In this document: piece by piece, positions 33,399 to 41,955 of the stretch
Layout: every line of letters begins with the position of its first letter
Position numbering within the stretch: position 1 is the stretch's first letter
Assembly (NCBI RefSeq): GCF_023273855.1
Contig: NZ_CP096884.1
Span: 1,736,001-1,800,000 of the forward strand
Length of the DNA: 64,000 bases
DNA from: Seonamhaeicola sp. ML3
GTDB lineage: Bacteria > Bacteroidota > Bacteroidia > Flavobacteriales > Flavobacteriaceae
Direction of reading: 5' to 3'
Position numbers and translations under genes: made by a program
The notes under the pieces: generated by a model
Told to the model about the DNA's origin: nothing
Databases searched by the model: none
The model's input: only the letters and a program-made list of their open reading frames with translations

Positions 33399-33677
33399 AT
33401 GAACTTACGAATTACCAACTGTAACAATTTTTTCAAAATTAAAGGAATTTTAAACAAAGAGAGTATTGCCCTTTTTGAAGAAAAATTCGATAATATTTTC
33501 GATAAGACGGATATATTAAAAGTAAGTATTGAGGGTATTGAAAGTATGGATCGTTACGGTATTAGTGCAATTACTAACCTACATAATGAAGCCAAGAATA
33601 GAAATAAAAATCTGTCGATTATAGGTTACGGCTGTAATGATTTATACAGTTATTTTAAGACAACCGCTGCTGCTTAA
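33399..33677 (+). CDS. STAS-domain protein 1 (anti-sigma-antagonist-like)
   Basis: A 92-residue STAS domain. ATG at 33399 is taken because the sequence after it, MNLRITNCNNFFKIKGIL, aligns with the neighbour. The strand-helix signature is VSIEGIESMDRYGISAITNLHNEA and the end is IIGYGCNDLYSYFKTTAAA. In SpoIIAA-type proteins the loop is DSSG, with the second Ser phosphorylated; here it is DRYG, so the phosphorylated serine is missing. It is followed by a close tandem paralogue. The partner kinase or sigma factor is not in the window. Confidence 0.8.
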   Translation: MNLRITNCNNFFKIKGILNKESIALFEEKFDNIFDKTDILKVSIEGIESMDRYGISAITNLHNEAKNRNKNLSIIGYGCNDLYSYFKTTAAA

Positions 33678-33705
33678 TAGTTTTTATATTTAGGAAATTT
33701 CAATC

Positions 33706-33763
33706 AAAAAAATGTATTTCATCGATAAAATTTGTTTTTTAAAGAAATAAATGTATATATTTG
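33706..33763 (+). promoter_or_regulatory. Promoter of STAS gene 2 with shared 20-mer
   Basis: AAAAAATGTATTTCATCGAT (33707-33726) is identical to 20820-20839. It ends 4 bases before TTTG (33731-33734). TATATTTG lies at 33756-33763, giving a near-consensus promoter with a 21-bp spacing. The 20-mer sits where an activator would bind. Confidence 0.55.
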
Positions 33764-33838
33764 ATACTGTTGTGTAAGAAATTATTTTATAATCTTCCAA
33801 CTTCCCTAAATCTATTATTTAACTTAATACCAACTATT

Positions 33839-34120
33839 ATGGGTTTAATAATTAACAGTTCAAGTAATTTTTTTGAATTAGCCGGTGTGTTAAATCAAGA
33901 AAACGTAGTAGACTTACAAAGAGTTATCCGAAAAGGTCTAAAGAAGTACGATCAACTTACCATCAGTATCGAAGCTGTAGAGAGTATAGACCGTTACGGC
34001 GTTAAAGCTATAGCAGAACTTCATGACGAAGCGCTGAATAATGACAAAAGATTGTCTATAGTAGGTTACGGCTGTAAAGATTTATACAATCATTTTAAGT
34101 CTACCGACGCCGCTGCCTAA
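33839..34120 (+). CDS. STAS-domain protein 2 (anti-sigma-antagonist-like)
   Basis: A 93-residue paralogue of STAS protein 1. It starts MGLIINSSSNFFELAGVLNQ, with ISIEAVESIDRYGVKAIAELHDEA and IVGYGCKDLYNHFKSTDAAA. It too has DRYG in place of DSSG, so it also lacks the phosphorylated serine. ATG at 33839 fits the alignment, and an upstream in-frame start would add a hydrophobic stretch with no counterpart in the paralogue. A separate promoter with the shared 20-mer lies at 33706-33763, so the paralogues are regulated differently. It converges with the DUF4407 gene 4 bases on. Confidence 0.8.
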   Translation: MGLIINSSSNFFELAGVLNQENVVDLQRVIRKGLKKYDQLTISIEAVESIDRYGVKAIAELHDEALNNDKRLSIVGYGCKDLYNHFKSTDAAA

Positions 34121-34124
34121 AATA

Positions 34125-35225
34125 CTAAAGGAATTTTTTTTGGTTTTTAAAAAACGCATCTGCTTGTAATTGCATGAGTTCTCTTGCTTTTTTCCGCTTA
34201 TATGTGTAGAGCTCTTCTTCTTGCTCTATGTCTGAATAAATGCGGTCGTTAATCAAGTTGTCTGTTTTTAGTAGGTGCCCCCTTTGATTTTTATTTTGAA
34301 GTACATCTGTTTTTATAGCAGTTTCTTGGTCTTCAAGTTTAAAATCGTAGGCTCCTCTTGGTGATAATAGTTTGGCAAAAATTGGAGAAGTTTCTATGGC
34401 TAAGAATAGCAGAAAAATAAAGAACGACGGAAGCCAAGGTAACTCACCTAGGGCATTGACTCTTGCCATTAGTCCGTCAAAATTGTTTATGATAGGTTGT
34501 GAGTAAGCTACCTGTGTTTCGTAGTCAGTCTTGAGTTTTGCAATTTGAGCTTCGGCATCTTTGATTTTTATTTTGTTATCGGTTTTTAGCGCTTGCAACT
34601 CGGTTAAAAGAGCATCATGTTTCTCTCTTTTTTCTTTGTATACAGGTCCTTTTCCAACTCGTTTAGTACCTGATGTTCCTTCGGCCTCGGCAATATATTT
34701 GTCGTATAACTGGTTCACTTCAGCCTCTTTGGTGTCTATTTCTAGGCGTAAAGACTCTATGGTATTATTTAAATCTGTTATTGATGGGGCATACTGTTCG
34801 GCAATTTGGGTTTTATTATCAAGTGTTAGTTTGTTTTTCTGTTCTAGCAAGACTTGGTCGATTTCCTTTTGGAAAATTTTCAGCTCAAGAGGTTTAGATA
34901 TAACAATTGCAATAATTACAGCCAATATAAGTCTTGGAGTGGCCTGAATAAGTTCATCGGTAATATTGCCGGTTTTTTTAATTGTTGAAACGATATAGCG
35001 GTCCAGATTGAAGATTAGAAGCCCCCAAACCAATCCGAAGACAATAGCAGCAAATAAGTTATCGAATACCGTGTAAAGTGCATAGCTTGCAGCGATTGAT
35101 GCCATTAAGGCCGTAAAGAAAACTGTAGCGCCTATACCAACATATTTGTTTTGTTCGCCCTTAGAACATTGGTTTAAAATATCTGTATCGGCACCCGAGC
35201 AGATGATAAAAAATTGCTTTAACAT
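34125..35225 (-). CDS. DUF4407 family membrane protein
   Basis: A 366-residue protein with four TM helices: two at 33-80, one near 96-112 and one near 260-280. Between the third and fourth is a long coiled coil (about 120-240), rich in K, E and Q. The N-terminal FFIICSGADTDILNQCSKGEQNKYVGIG and FNLDRYIVSTIKK are signatures of DUF4407, which is common in Bacteroidota and of unknown role. It lies alone on the minus strand and converges with STAS gene 2. Confidence 0.9.
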   Translation of the reverse strand: MLKQFFIICSGADTDILNQCSKGEQNKYVGIGATVFFTALMASIAASYALYTVFDNLFAAIVFGLVWGLLIFNLDRYIVSTIKKTGNITDELIQATPRLILAVIIAIVISKPLELKIFQKEIDQVLLEQKNKLTLDNKTQIAEQYAPSITDLNNTIESLRLEIDTKEAEVNQLYDKYIAEAEGTSGTKRVGKGPVYKEKREKHDALLTELQALKTDNKIKIKDAEAQIAKLKTDYETQVAYSQPIINNFDGLMARVNALGELPWLPSFFIFLLFLAIETSPIFAKLLSPRGAYDFKLEDQETAIKTDVLQNKNQRGHLLKTDNLINDRIYSDIEQEEELYTYKRKKARELMQLQADAFFKNQKKFL

Positions 35226-35300
35226 AATAGATTCGTTTTTCTGATTGATTGACTATTAGAACGTTAAAGCAGTGTTTTTGTTACACGTTTTTAAGAAAAG

Positions 35301-36161
35301 TTAAGATTTTTTAGACCGAATACTTTCTATAATGACTGTGCCCAAAATGAGGGCACCACCTATAAAAGTATTTATGGTTGGGATTTCATTTAGGAAGATG
35401 AAGGCTATTATGATTCCGCAAATGGGTTGTGCACTACCAATAATACTTGCTGTGCTTACAGAGAAATACTTTAAGCTAGTAATGAATAAAGAGTGACCTA
35501 TGGCAGTGGTGACTAAACCTAAAATAAGTAAATAGGGAATTTGTGTTTGTAAATTACTAATGTCCATTTTAAACAAAACAGGAATTAAAATAATACTTAC
35601 TATTAGAGACTGCATCATCATAATTACCGTGCCGTTATAATTGTCTACATGGCGTTTTAGAATAAGGTTTCTAATGGCGTAACAAAATGCTGAAAACACC
35701 CCAAAGAGAATACCTTTTAAATGATCGCTCTCAAAGTTAAATTCTGGTGCAAGTATGTAAATGCCCAATAGTACTACTAAAGCAAGTATAATATGTGTTG
35801 GGTTGAATTTGGACTTTGTAAAAAAGGGCTCAAGTAAGGCAGTGATTACAGGAAATGTAAACATAGAAAGCATACCAATGGCTACATTCGATAGTTTTAG
35901 AGCATAAAAATAAGTTACCCAATGCCCACCCAATAACAGGGAACTTATTAGCAAGGTTGGAATGTCTTTTTTTGAATGTATTTTAATGCTTAGTTTTCTA
36001 ATGCGGCAAAAAACAAACAAGAATATAGCTGCTAAAGCACTTCTAAACCAAATGGTTACAGGGGTAGGGAGGTCTATAAATTTACCTAAAGTGCCAGAGG
36101 TGCTTATTAAAATGGTTGCAAGCCCTAATAAAAGTAAATGATTGTTATGTTGGTTTTTCAT
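35301..36161 (-). CDS. EamA/DMT-family transporter
   Basis: A 286-residue protein with ten TM helices arranged as two EamA repeats, the first from LLLLGLATILISTSGTLGKF and the second from LKGILFGVFSAFCYAIRNL. Features typical of the family are WFRSALAAIFLF and GSAQPICGIIIAF. The substrate is likely an amino acid or metabolite exported from the cell, but it cannot be chosen from sequence. A complex dispersed repeat lies just upstream, between it and the dipeptidase gene. Confidence 0.92.
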   Translation of the reverse strand: MKNQHNNHLLLLGLATILISTSGTLGKFIDLPTPVTIWFRSALAAIFLFVFCRIRKLSIKIHSKKDIPTLLISSLLLGGHWVTYFYALKLSNVAIGMLSMFTFPVITALLEPFFTKSKFNPTHIILALVVLLGIYILAPEFNFESDHLKGILFGVFSAFCYAIRNLILKRHVDNYNGTVIMMMQSLIVSIILIPVLFKMDISNLQTQIPYLLILGLVTTAIGHSLFITSLKYFSVSTASIIGSAQPICGIIIAFIFLNEIPTINTFIGGALILGTVIIESIRSKKS

Positions 36162-36175
36162 GGTATTTAAGTGTC

Positions 36176-36286
36176 TGCTTTGCGTTAGGGATTGCAGTGG
36201 AAATCCTTTTTGAGAGGTGCGAACAAAAAGATTGCAACGTAAAGCCCGACCCTAGTGCTAATCTGCATGCCGGCAGGCAGGCGCAC
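36176..36286. repeat. Composite dispersed repeat in the EamA-dipeptidase spacer
   Basis: Two half-elements face each other. One reads GCGTTAGGGATTGCAGTGGA and the other, on the opposite strand, GGGTCGGGCTTTACGTTGC. Both run into a TTTTTG tract, so they form an imperfect inverted repeat of about 80 bp. A second palindrome TGCCGGCAGGCAGG follows at 36270-36283. Both types occur between genes in other Flavobacteriaceae, to my knowledge. Confidence 0.68.
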
Positions 36287-36311
36287 AAATTATATTTTGC
36301 AAAAGTAGCTT

Positions 36312-37700
36312 TTATCTTGAAAGCTCGGTAAAATGTTTGTAAAAATAAGGGATGGTTTCTATGCCTTTTAAATAATTCCACATACCAAAATGTTCGTTTG
36401 GAGAATGGATGGCGTCGCTATCTAATCCAAAGCCCATCAAGATGGTTTTGCTTTTAAGTTCTTCTTCAAATAAAGCTACGATTGGAATACTACCACCGCT
36501 TCGTTGCGGAATTGGTGTTTTGCCAAAAGTTTCGGCATACGCTTTTGAGGCGGCTTGGTAACCAATACTGTTAAGTGGTGTTACATAGCCATTACCGCCA
36601 TGATGAGGTCTTACCACCACTTTTACACCTTTTGGGGCAATACTTTCGAAATGAGATTCGAATAATTCAGTGATTTCTGACCAGTCTTGATTCGGCACTA
36701 AACGCATGGAGATTTTAGCAAAAGCTTTACTTGGGATTACGGTTTTGGCACCTTCGCCAATATAACCGCCCCAGATACCATTAACATCTAGAGTGGGTCT
36801 AACGGAATTTCTTTCGTTAGTAGAATAGCCTTGCTCGCCATAAACAGACTCAATGTTTAATGCGTCTTGGTAATCTTGTAAAGAGAAAGGCGCTTTAGCC
36901 ATTTCGGCTCGTTCTTCACTGGAGAGTTCTTCTACCTTATCATAGAACCCGGGAATAGTAATGCGGTTATTGTTGTCGTGAAGCGAGGCAATCATCTTGG
37001 TTAGAATATTTATTGGGTTAGCAACAGCGCCACCATATAGTCCAGAATGTAAATCGCGGTTAGGTCCCGTAACTTCAACTTCTACATAGCTAAGTCCTCT
37101 TATGCCAGTGGTTATGGATGGTGTATCGTTAGCAATCATGCCAGTGTCAGATATCAAGATAACATCGTTTTTTAGCCGTTCTCGATTCTCTTTTACAAAG
37201 GTTCCTAAACTTTTACTGCCTACTTCCTCTTCACCCTCTATCATAAACTTTACGTTACAGGGTAATTGATTGGTAGAAATCATATACTCTACGGCTTTTA
37301 CGTGCATAAATAGTTGCCCTTTGTCGTCGCAAGCACCTCGGGCAAAAATAGCGCCGTCGGGATGTTTTTTAGTGTTTTTTATAACAGGCTCAAAAGGTGG
37401 TGAATCCCAAAGCTCTATGGGGTCTGGTGGCTGTACATCATAATGTCCGTAAACCAAAACTGTAGGTAAATCTTTGTTTATTATTTTTTCGCCATAAACT
37501 ATGGGGTAACCTTTGGTTTCGCAAACTTCCACAAAATCGCATCCTGCTTTTTCCAAATTCGTTTTAATGACTTCGGCGGTTTTTAGGACGTCGTTTTTAT
37601 AAGCCGAATCGGCACTTATAGAAGGTATTTTAATAAGTTCAAAAAGTTCGTCTAAAAAACGTTGTTTATTGGCTTTTATATAAGATGTAATGGTATCCAT
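36312..37700 (-). CDS. M20 family metallopeptidase (dipeptidase, CNDP-like)
   Basis: A 462-residue cytoplasmic dipeptidase. Zinc-site residues are H86 and D88 (YGHYDVQPP), the bridging Asp in ARGACDDKGQ near 125, the catalytic E157 and E158 in EGEEEVGS, Asp in SDTGM near 195 and the final His in SPNEHFG. The lid domain spans about 210-365. The family cuts Xaa-His or other short peptides and needs Zn or Mn. It has no signal peptide. It is read alone, opposite to tRNA-Leu. Confidence 0.93.
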   Translation of the reverse strand: MDTITSYIKANKQRFLDELFELIKIPSISADSAYKNDVLKTAEVIKTNLEKAGCDFVEVCETKGYPIVYGEKIINKDLPTVLVYGHYDVQPPDPIELWDSPPFEPVIKNTKKHPDGAIFARGACDDKGQLFMHVKAVEYMISTNQLPCNVKFMIEGEEEVGSKSLGTFVKENRERLKNDVILISDTGMIANDTPSITTGIRGLSYVEVEVTGPNRDLHSGLYGGAVANPINILTKMIASLHDNNNRITIPGFYDKVEELSSEERAEMAKAPFSLQDYQDALNIESVYGEQGYSTNERNSVRPTLDVNGIWGGYIGEGAKTVIPSKAFAKISMRLVPNQDWSEITELFESHFESIAPKGVKVVVRPHHGGNGYVTPLNSIGYQAASKAYAETFGKTPIPQRSGGSIPIVALFEEELKSKTILMGFGLDSDAIHSPNEHFGMWNYLKGIETIPYFYKHFTELSR

Positions 37701-37756
37701 AGAAATTGTGTTAGTCTACCAAAAGTATAAAAAAGAATGTTTTTTATAGGTAGAAG

Positions 37757-37786
37757 TTTGCAATTTAAAAGTATTGATTATATTTG
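37757..37786 (+). promoter_or_regulatory. Promoter of tRNA-Leu
   Basis: TTTG (37757-37760) and TATATTTG (37779-37786) are 18 bp apart, ending 10 bp before the tRNA. This is the same promoter type as that of tRNA-Asp. Confidence 0.8.
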
Positions 37787-37796
37787 CAGTCCTTTA

Positions 37797-37881
37797 GCGG
37801 ATGTGGTGGAATTGGTAGACACGCTAGACTTAGGATCTAGTGCCGCGAGGCGTGGGGGTTCGACTCCCTTCATCCGCACCA
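37797..37881 (+). tRNA. tRNA-Leu (anticodon TAG)
   Basis: The acceptor stem GCGGATG pairs with CATCCGC, the anticodon arm is CTAGACTTAGGATCTAG with TAG in the loop, there is a long variable arm (class II tRNA), and the T arm is GGGGGTTCGACTCCC. The 3' CCA is encoded at 37879-37881, unlike in tRNA-Asp of this window. Confidence 0.97.
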
Positions 37882-37893
37882 ATTTTTTGAAGA

Positions 37894-37919
37894 GCTTCTC
37901 AATTTTGAGAGGCTTTTTT
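37894..37919 (+). terminator. Rho-independent terminator after tRNA-Leu
   Basis: GCTTCTC (37894-37900) pairs with GAGAGGC (37907-37913), including one G-T pair, followed by six T. Confidence 0.8.
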
Positions 37920-38070
37920 ATTTCCTGAAATTCAACTTAAACGGTTTCGTACATTTTCATTAAAATGTTGGGTTTTTGCCCCTTCAACTCATTAAAGATT
38001 ATATATTTGCAAAAAATATTTTCCCACCAATATTTCGGGATTGGAACAACAAAAATAACTTTACATTAAA

Positions 38071-40116
38071 ATGAACAAACAAATAGATCAGCAGGCAGCA
38101 GATAATATCAGAGCTTTGGCTGTAGCCATGGTAGAGAAGGCGAATTCTGGGCACCCAGGAGGACCTATGGGAGGTGCAGATTTTATGCATATTCTTTATT
38201 CGGAATTCTTTAATTACGATCCTGCCGATATGACCTGGCCATTTAGAGACAGGTTTTTTATGGATGCTGGTCACTTGTCTACTTTAATGTATGCTCAGTA
38301 TTACCTTTTGGGCAACTATAAGAAAGAAGATGTTGCTAACTTCCGCCAGTGGGGTTCTATAACTCCTGGTCATCCAGAAGTTGATTTTGAAAGAGGTATA
38401 GAAAATACATCTGGTCCATTAGGTCAAGGGCACACTATGGGTGTTGGAGCAGCTATTGCTGCGAAATTTCTTGAAGCTAGATTTGGGGATTGGGTAAACC
38501 ACAAAATTTATGGATTTATTTCAGATGGTGGTGTGCAAGAAGAGATTTCGCAAGGAGCAGGTAGAATTGCCGGTCACTTGGGGTTAAGTAACTTCATCAT
38601 GTTCTTCGATTCTAACGATATTCAGTTGTCAACTTCAACTGATGAGGTGACTACTGAAGATACAGCAATGAAATACGAAGCTTGGGGTTGGAAAGTTGTC
38701 ACTATCGATGGCCACGACCATGACCAAATTAGAAAGGCTTTAACCGATGCTAATAACGAAACCGAAAAACCAACACTTATTATTGGTAAAACCATTATGG
38801 GTAAAGGTTGTGTTGCTGCCGATGGAAGCATGTACGAAGGCCATTGTGAGCTTCATGGTAAACCAATAGGTGCAACTGGTGCAGATTACGAAAAGACTTT
38901 ATTGAATTTGGGTGCAGACGTAAATAACCCATTCGATATTTACAGTGATGTAGAAGCTTTCTACAAAAATATAGTTGAAGAGAAAAAAGTCGCCGCTGCT
39001 AAAAAGAAAGCAGAGATTGAAGCTTGGAGGCAAAACAACGAAGCTTTAGCAAATAAGTTAGATCATTTCTTCTCTGGAGAACTTCCAGAATTAGATTTTG
39101 AATCTATAGAGCATAAGGGTGGATTGGCAACAAGAGCAGCTTCTGCAAATGTATTGGCTTATTTAGCCGATAACGTGGAGAATATGATTGTGTCTTCTGC
39201 AGATTTATCAAACTCTGATAAAACCGACGGCTTCTTAAATAAAACTACCGCACTTCAAAAAGGAGATTTTAGTGGTTCGTTCTTACAAGCTGGTGTAGCA
39301 GAATTAACAATGGCATGTATTGCCAATGGTATAGCATTACACGGCGGTATTATTCCAGTAGTGGCCACGTTCTTCGTATTTTCAGATTATATGAAACCTG
39401 CAATTAGGTTAAGTGCTATACAAGAATTACCTGTTAAATATGTATGGACACACGATGCCTTTAGAGTTGGAGAAGATGGTCCTACACATCAACCTATAGA
39501 GCAAGAAGCTCAAATTCGATTATTGGAGAAACTTAAAAATCATAGTGGTGATCAAAGTTTCTTAGCATTGCGTCCTGCAGATTCAGCTGAGACTTCAGTG
39601 GCTTGGAAAATGGCACTAGAAAATGATAAAACGCCTTCTGGTTTAATTTTATCAAGACAAGGCATTAAGGATGTGCCGGCTATTAATACCTCAAGATATG
39701 ATGAAGCCTTAGGAGCTGAAAAAGGTGGTTACCTTGTTAAATCCGTTGAGAATCCAGATGTTGTTTTAGTAGCAAATGGATCGGAAGTTTCAACATTGGT
39801 TGCTGCAGCTGAGATTTTAGAATCTGAAAAAGGACTTAAGGTAAGTATAGCTTCTGTGATTTCAGAAGGTTTGTTTAGACAGCAATCCAAAGCATACCAA
39901 GAAAGTGTAATACCAACAGATAAGCCATTGTTTGGATTGACAGCCGGATTACCAGTTAACTTAGAGACCTTAGTTGGACCAAATGGAAAAGTATTTGGAT
40001 TAGATCACTTTGGGTACTCTGCGCCTGCAGGTGTACTTGACGAGAAATTCGGTTTTACAGGTGAACAAGCCAGTAAAAATATATTAGAGTATTTAGAAAC
40101 TGTTTTAGTAAAATAA
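38071..40116 (+). CDS. tkt: Transketolase
   Basis: A full-length 681-residue transketolase in one chain. The thiamin diphosphate site shows as GHPGGPMGGADFMHIL near 28-45, then GPLGQGHTMGVGAAIAAKF and FISDGGVQEEISQGAGRIAGHLGLSNFI. The pyrimidine domain has TRAASANVLAYL, the second half HDAFRVGEDGPTHQP, and the C-terminal domain ends the protein. It moves two-carbon units in the non-oxidative pentose phosphate pathway. The transaldolase gene follows after 12 bases, so the pathway pair forms an operon. Confidence 0.97.
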   Translation: MNKQIDQQAADNIRALAVAMVEKANSGHPGGPMGGADFMHILYSEFFNYDPADMTWPFRDRFFMDAGHLSTLMYAQYYLLGNYKKEDVANFRQWGSITPGHPEVDFERGIENTSGPLGQGHTMGVGAAIAAKFLEARFGDWVNHKIYGFISDGGVQEEISQGAGRIAGHLGLSNFIMFFDSNDIQLSTSTDEVTTEDTAMKYEAWGWKVVTIDGHDHDQIRKALTDANNETEKPTLIIGKTIMGKGCVAADGSMYEGHCELHGKPIGATGADYEKTLLNLGADVNNPFDIYSDVEAFYKNIVEEKKVAAAKKKAEIEAWRQNNEALANKLDHFFSGELPELDFESIEHKGGLATRAASANVLAYLADNVENMIVSSADLSNSDKTDGFLNKTTALQKGDFSGSFLQAGVAELTMACIANGIALHGGIIPVVATFFVFSDYMKPAIRLSAIQELPVKYVWTHDAFRVGEDGPTHQPIEQEAQIRLLEKLKNHSGDQSFLALRPADSAETSVAWKMALENDKTPSGLILSRQGIKDVPAINTSRYDEALGAEKGGYLVKSVENPDVVLVANGSEVSTLVAAAEILESEKGLKVSIASVISEGLFRQQSKAYQESVIPTDKPLFGLTAGLPVNLETLVGPNGKVFGLDHFGYSAPAGVLDEKFGFTGEQASKNILEYLETVLVK

Positions 40117-40128
40117 TAAATAAACGAC

Positions 40129-40782
40129 ATGAAATTTTTTATCGATACAGCCAACCTAGAAGATATAGCTGAAGCACAAGCGTTAGGGGTTTTAGATGGT
40201 GTAACAACAAACCCTTCGTTAATGGCGAAAGAAGGCATTACAGGAGAGGAAAATATCTTAAACCATTACAAAAAGATTTGTGAAATTGTTGAAGGTGATG
40301 TTAGTGCAGAGGTAATTTCTACCGATTTTGAAGGTATGGTTAAAGAAGGTGAAGCCCTAGCAGCTTTGCACCCTCAAATTGTAGTTAAGCTACCTTTAAT
40401 TGCTGATGGTATCAAAGCATGTAAATATTTTTCTGATAAAGGCATAAGAACAAACGTAACTCTAGTGTTCTCAGCGGGACAAGCCTTGTTAGCCGCAAAA
40501 GCAGGAGCAACTTATGTATCGCCATTTCTAGGAAGGTTAGATGATATTTCTACAGACGGACTAAATCTTATTGCTGAAATTCGTCAGATTTATGATAATT
40601 ACGGTTTCGGAACTGAAATTTTAGCAGCTTCAATCCGTCACACCATGCACGTTATTGATTGTGCTAAATTAGGGTCTGATGTTATGACAGGTCCGTTATC
40701 ATCTATCACTGGATTATTGAAACATCCGTTAACAGATATTGGTTTAGCTAAGTTCTTAGCAGATTATAAAAAAGGAAACTAA
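40129..40782 (+). CDS. tal: Transaldolase, small (TalC/fructose-6-phosphate-aldolase-like) type
   Basis: A 217-residue class I aldolase. It opens [13 protein letters not shown] and VTTNPSL, with the Schiff-base lysine K87 in IVVKLPL, then [33 protein letters not shown]. This short type is either a transaldolase or a fructose-6-phosphate aldolase. The position next to tkt argues for transaldolase in the pentose phosphate pathway. A bidirectional terminator follows. Confidence 0.94.
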   Translation: MKFFIDTANLEDIAEAQALGVLDGVTTNPSLMAKEGITGEENILNHYKKICEIVEGDVSAEVISTDFEGMVKEGEALAALHPQIVVKLPLIADGIKACKYFSDKGIRTNVTLVFSAGQALLAAKAGATYVSPFLGRLDDISTDGLNLIAEIRQIYDNYGFGTEILAASIRHTMHVIDCAKLGSDVMTGPLSSITGLLKHPLTDIGLAKFLADYKKGN

Positions 40783-40806
40783 TTCATCTAGTTAGTTATA
40801 AAGAAC

Positions 40807-40840
40807 AAAAAGCTCCTCTTTATCGAGGAGCTTTTTGTTT
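40807..40840 (+). terminator. Bidirectional terminator between tal and the Hsp20 gene
   Basis: AAAAAGCTCCTC pairs with GAGGAGCTTTTT around a 6-nt loop, with T runs on both strands, so it serves both converging genes. Confidence 0.9.
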
Positions 40841-40850
40841 TTTAAAGCCT

Positions 40851-41324
40851 TTAGGATATTTTTATTGTTCTAGGTGGCTTTTGCTTAGCTTCTTCACGTT
40901 TAGGAATTTCTATACCTAAAATACCTTCTTTGTATGTAGCCTTGATTTTGTCGCTTTCAACCGTATCCGGTAATGTAAAAGTACGTTTGAAAGAAGAGTA
41001 GCCAAACTCTTTTCTTGTATAAGTTTCTTCCACATGTTCGTTTTCTTGTTTTGTTTCGGCAGAAATAGATAAAACGTCATTATCCAAATCGATTGTAAAA
41101 TCAGATTTTTGCATTCCAGGAATTGCCATATCCAAAAAATAAGCATCTGGTGTTTCACGGATATTTACTTGTGGTAATAATGCTCCTTTACTAAAATTTG
41201 AAGGTGAAAATGATGGAAAATCTTTGAAAAACCAATCGTCTAAAGACGAAAATATTGGGGAATTTGACATTTTATTCTTGTTTGTCAAACTTCCATTTCT
41301 AGATGTTGTTACTAAATTACTCAT
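40851..41324 (-). CDS. Small heat-shock protein (Hsp20/alpha-crystallin)
   Basis: A 157-residue chaperone that holds unfolded proteins. The alpha-crystallin domain spans about 45-145: PQVNIRETPDAYFLDMAIPG, FTIDLDNDVLSISAETKQENE, and FKRTFTLPDTVESDKIKATYKEGILGIEIPK, with the conserved GILGIEIPK end. The C-terminal tail has the I-x-I motif IKI in the last residues. The 296-bp region upstream has no gene, and its promoter elements were not resolved. Confidence 0.96.
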   Translation of the reverse strand: MSNLVTTSRNGSLTNKNKMSNSPIFSSLDDWFFKDFPSFSPSNFSKGALLPQVNIRETPDAYFLDMAIPGMQKSDFTIDLDNDVLSISAETKQENEHVEETYTRKEFGYSSFKRTFTLPDTVESDKIKATYKEGILGIEIPKREEAKQKPPRTIKIS

Positions 41325-41620
41325 AACATTAAATTTTTAGTTTCGACAATTATTTTAATTACTTCACTCACTTATGGACAATTTTAATACCAATCGAAAA
41401 TTTGTCATTCATATGTTAATTTTTTAAGAATCACTGACTTTTTATTCAGTAGAAAGTGTTTTGTTATTGACAAAATATCAGTTAGGCAGTGTTTTTGTTG
41501 TCATTTTGTCATTAATTATGCGTGATAGTGATAATTATACTACTTAAAGTAATTGGAATGAAATTTGAAATATCGACATCGGTAATTTTTTTATGGTTTA
41601 ACATTTAAAATTTTTAGATT

Positions 41621-41803
41621 ATGAAGAGAAAACCTGTTAAAGTGAAACTCATAGGTAGAAAGGGTAAGGCCTATCAAATTAAGTTTCCAAATTTAAAGAT
41701 TCCTGTTACAGTTGATGAATATCTTTACAATAAGATGCTACACAGTGCTGAGTATCAATTTTGCAATTCTGGGTCGGCTGTAAAGAAAACTTATTCGGCG
41801 TGA
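41621..41803 (+). CDS. Small basic protein of unknown function
   Basis: A 60-residue protein, very basic at the start (MKRKPVKVKLIGRKGKAYQI), then a hydrophobic stretch with FPNLKIPVTVDEYLYNKMLH and a Ser-rich end. It resembles a small beta-barrel (SH3-like) RNA- or DNA-binding fold in its first half, but that is only an impression. It has its own terminator at 41866-41897 and no clear operon partner. Confidence 0.6.
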   Translation: MKRKPVKVKLIGRKGKAYQIKFPNLKIPVTVDEYLYNKMLHSAEYQFCNSGSAVKKTYSA

Positions 41804-41865
41804 GTTAAAAGGGCTTAAACATCTGGGCATCTCTAAATTAGTTGTCTCTTGAAATGCGCGCCAAT

Positions 41866-41897
41866 AAAAAAAGCTCCTTGATTATTAGGAGCTTTTT
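41866..41897. terminator. Bidirectional terminator
   Basis: AGCTCCT and AGGAGCT form a stem around an 8-nt loop, with A and T runs on both sides that serve the small basic gene (plus strand) and the end of the amylase operon (minus strand). Confidence 0.85.
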
Positions 41898-41955
41898 TTG
41901 TTTAAACTAAACAAACTACAAAAAAACTAAACTATTTTTTTAATACTTATTAAAC

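Noticed and set aside
34561-34947. 128-residue frame opposite the DUF4407 gene
   Set aside because: Shadow of the coiled-coil coding strand; no domain, no promoter.
41325-41620. Possible heat-shock operator in front of the Hsp20 gene
   Set aside because: TGTCATTTTGTCA-like strings are present, but no clear CIRCE or other known heat-shock palindrome could be identified.
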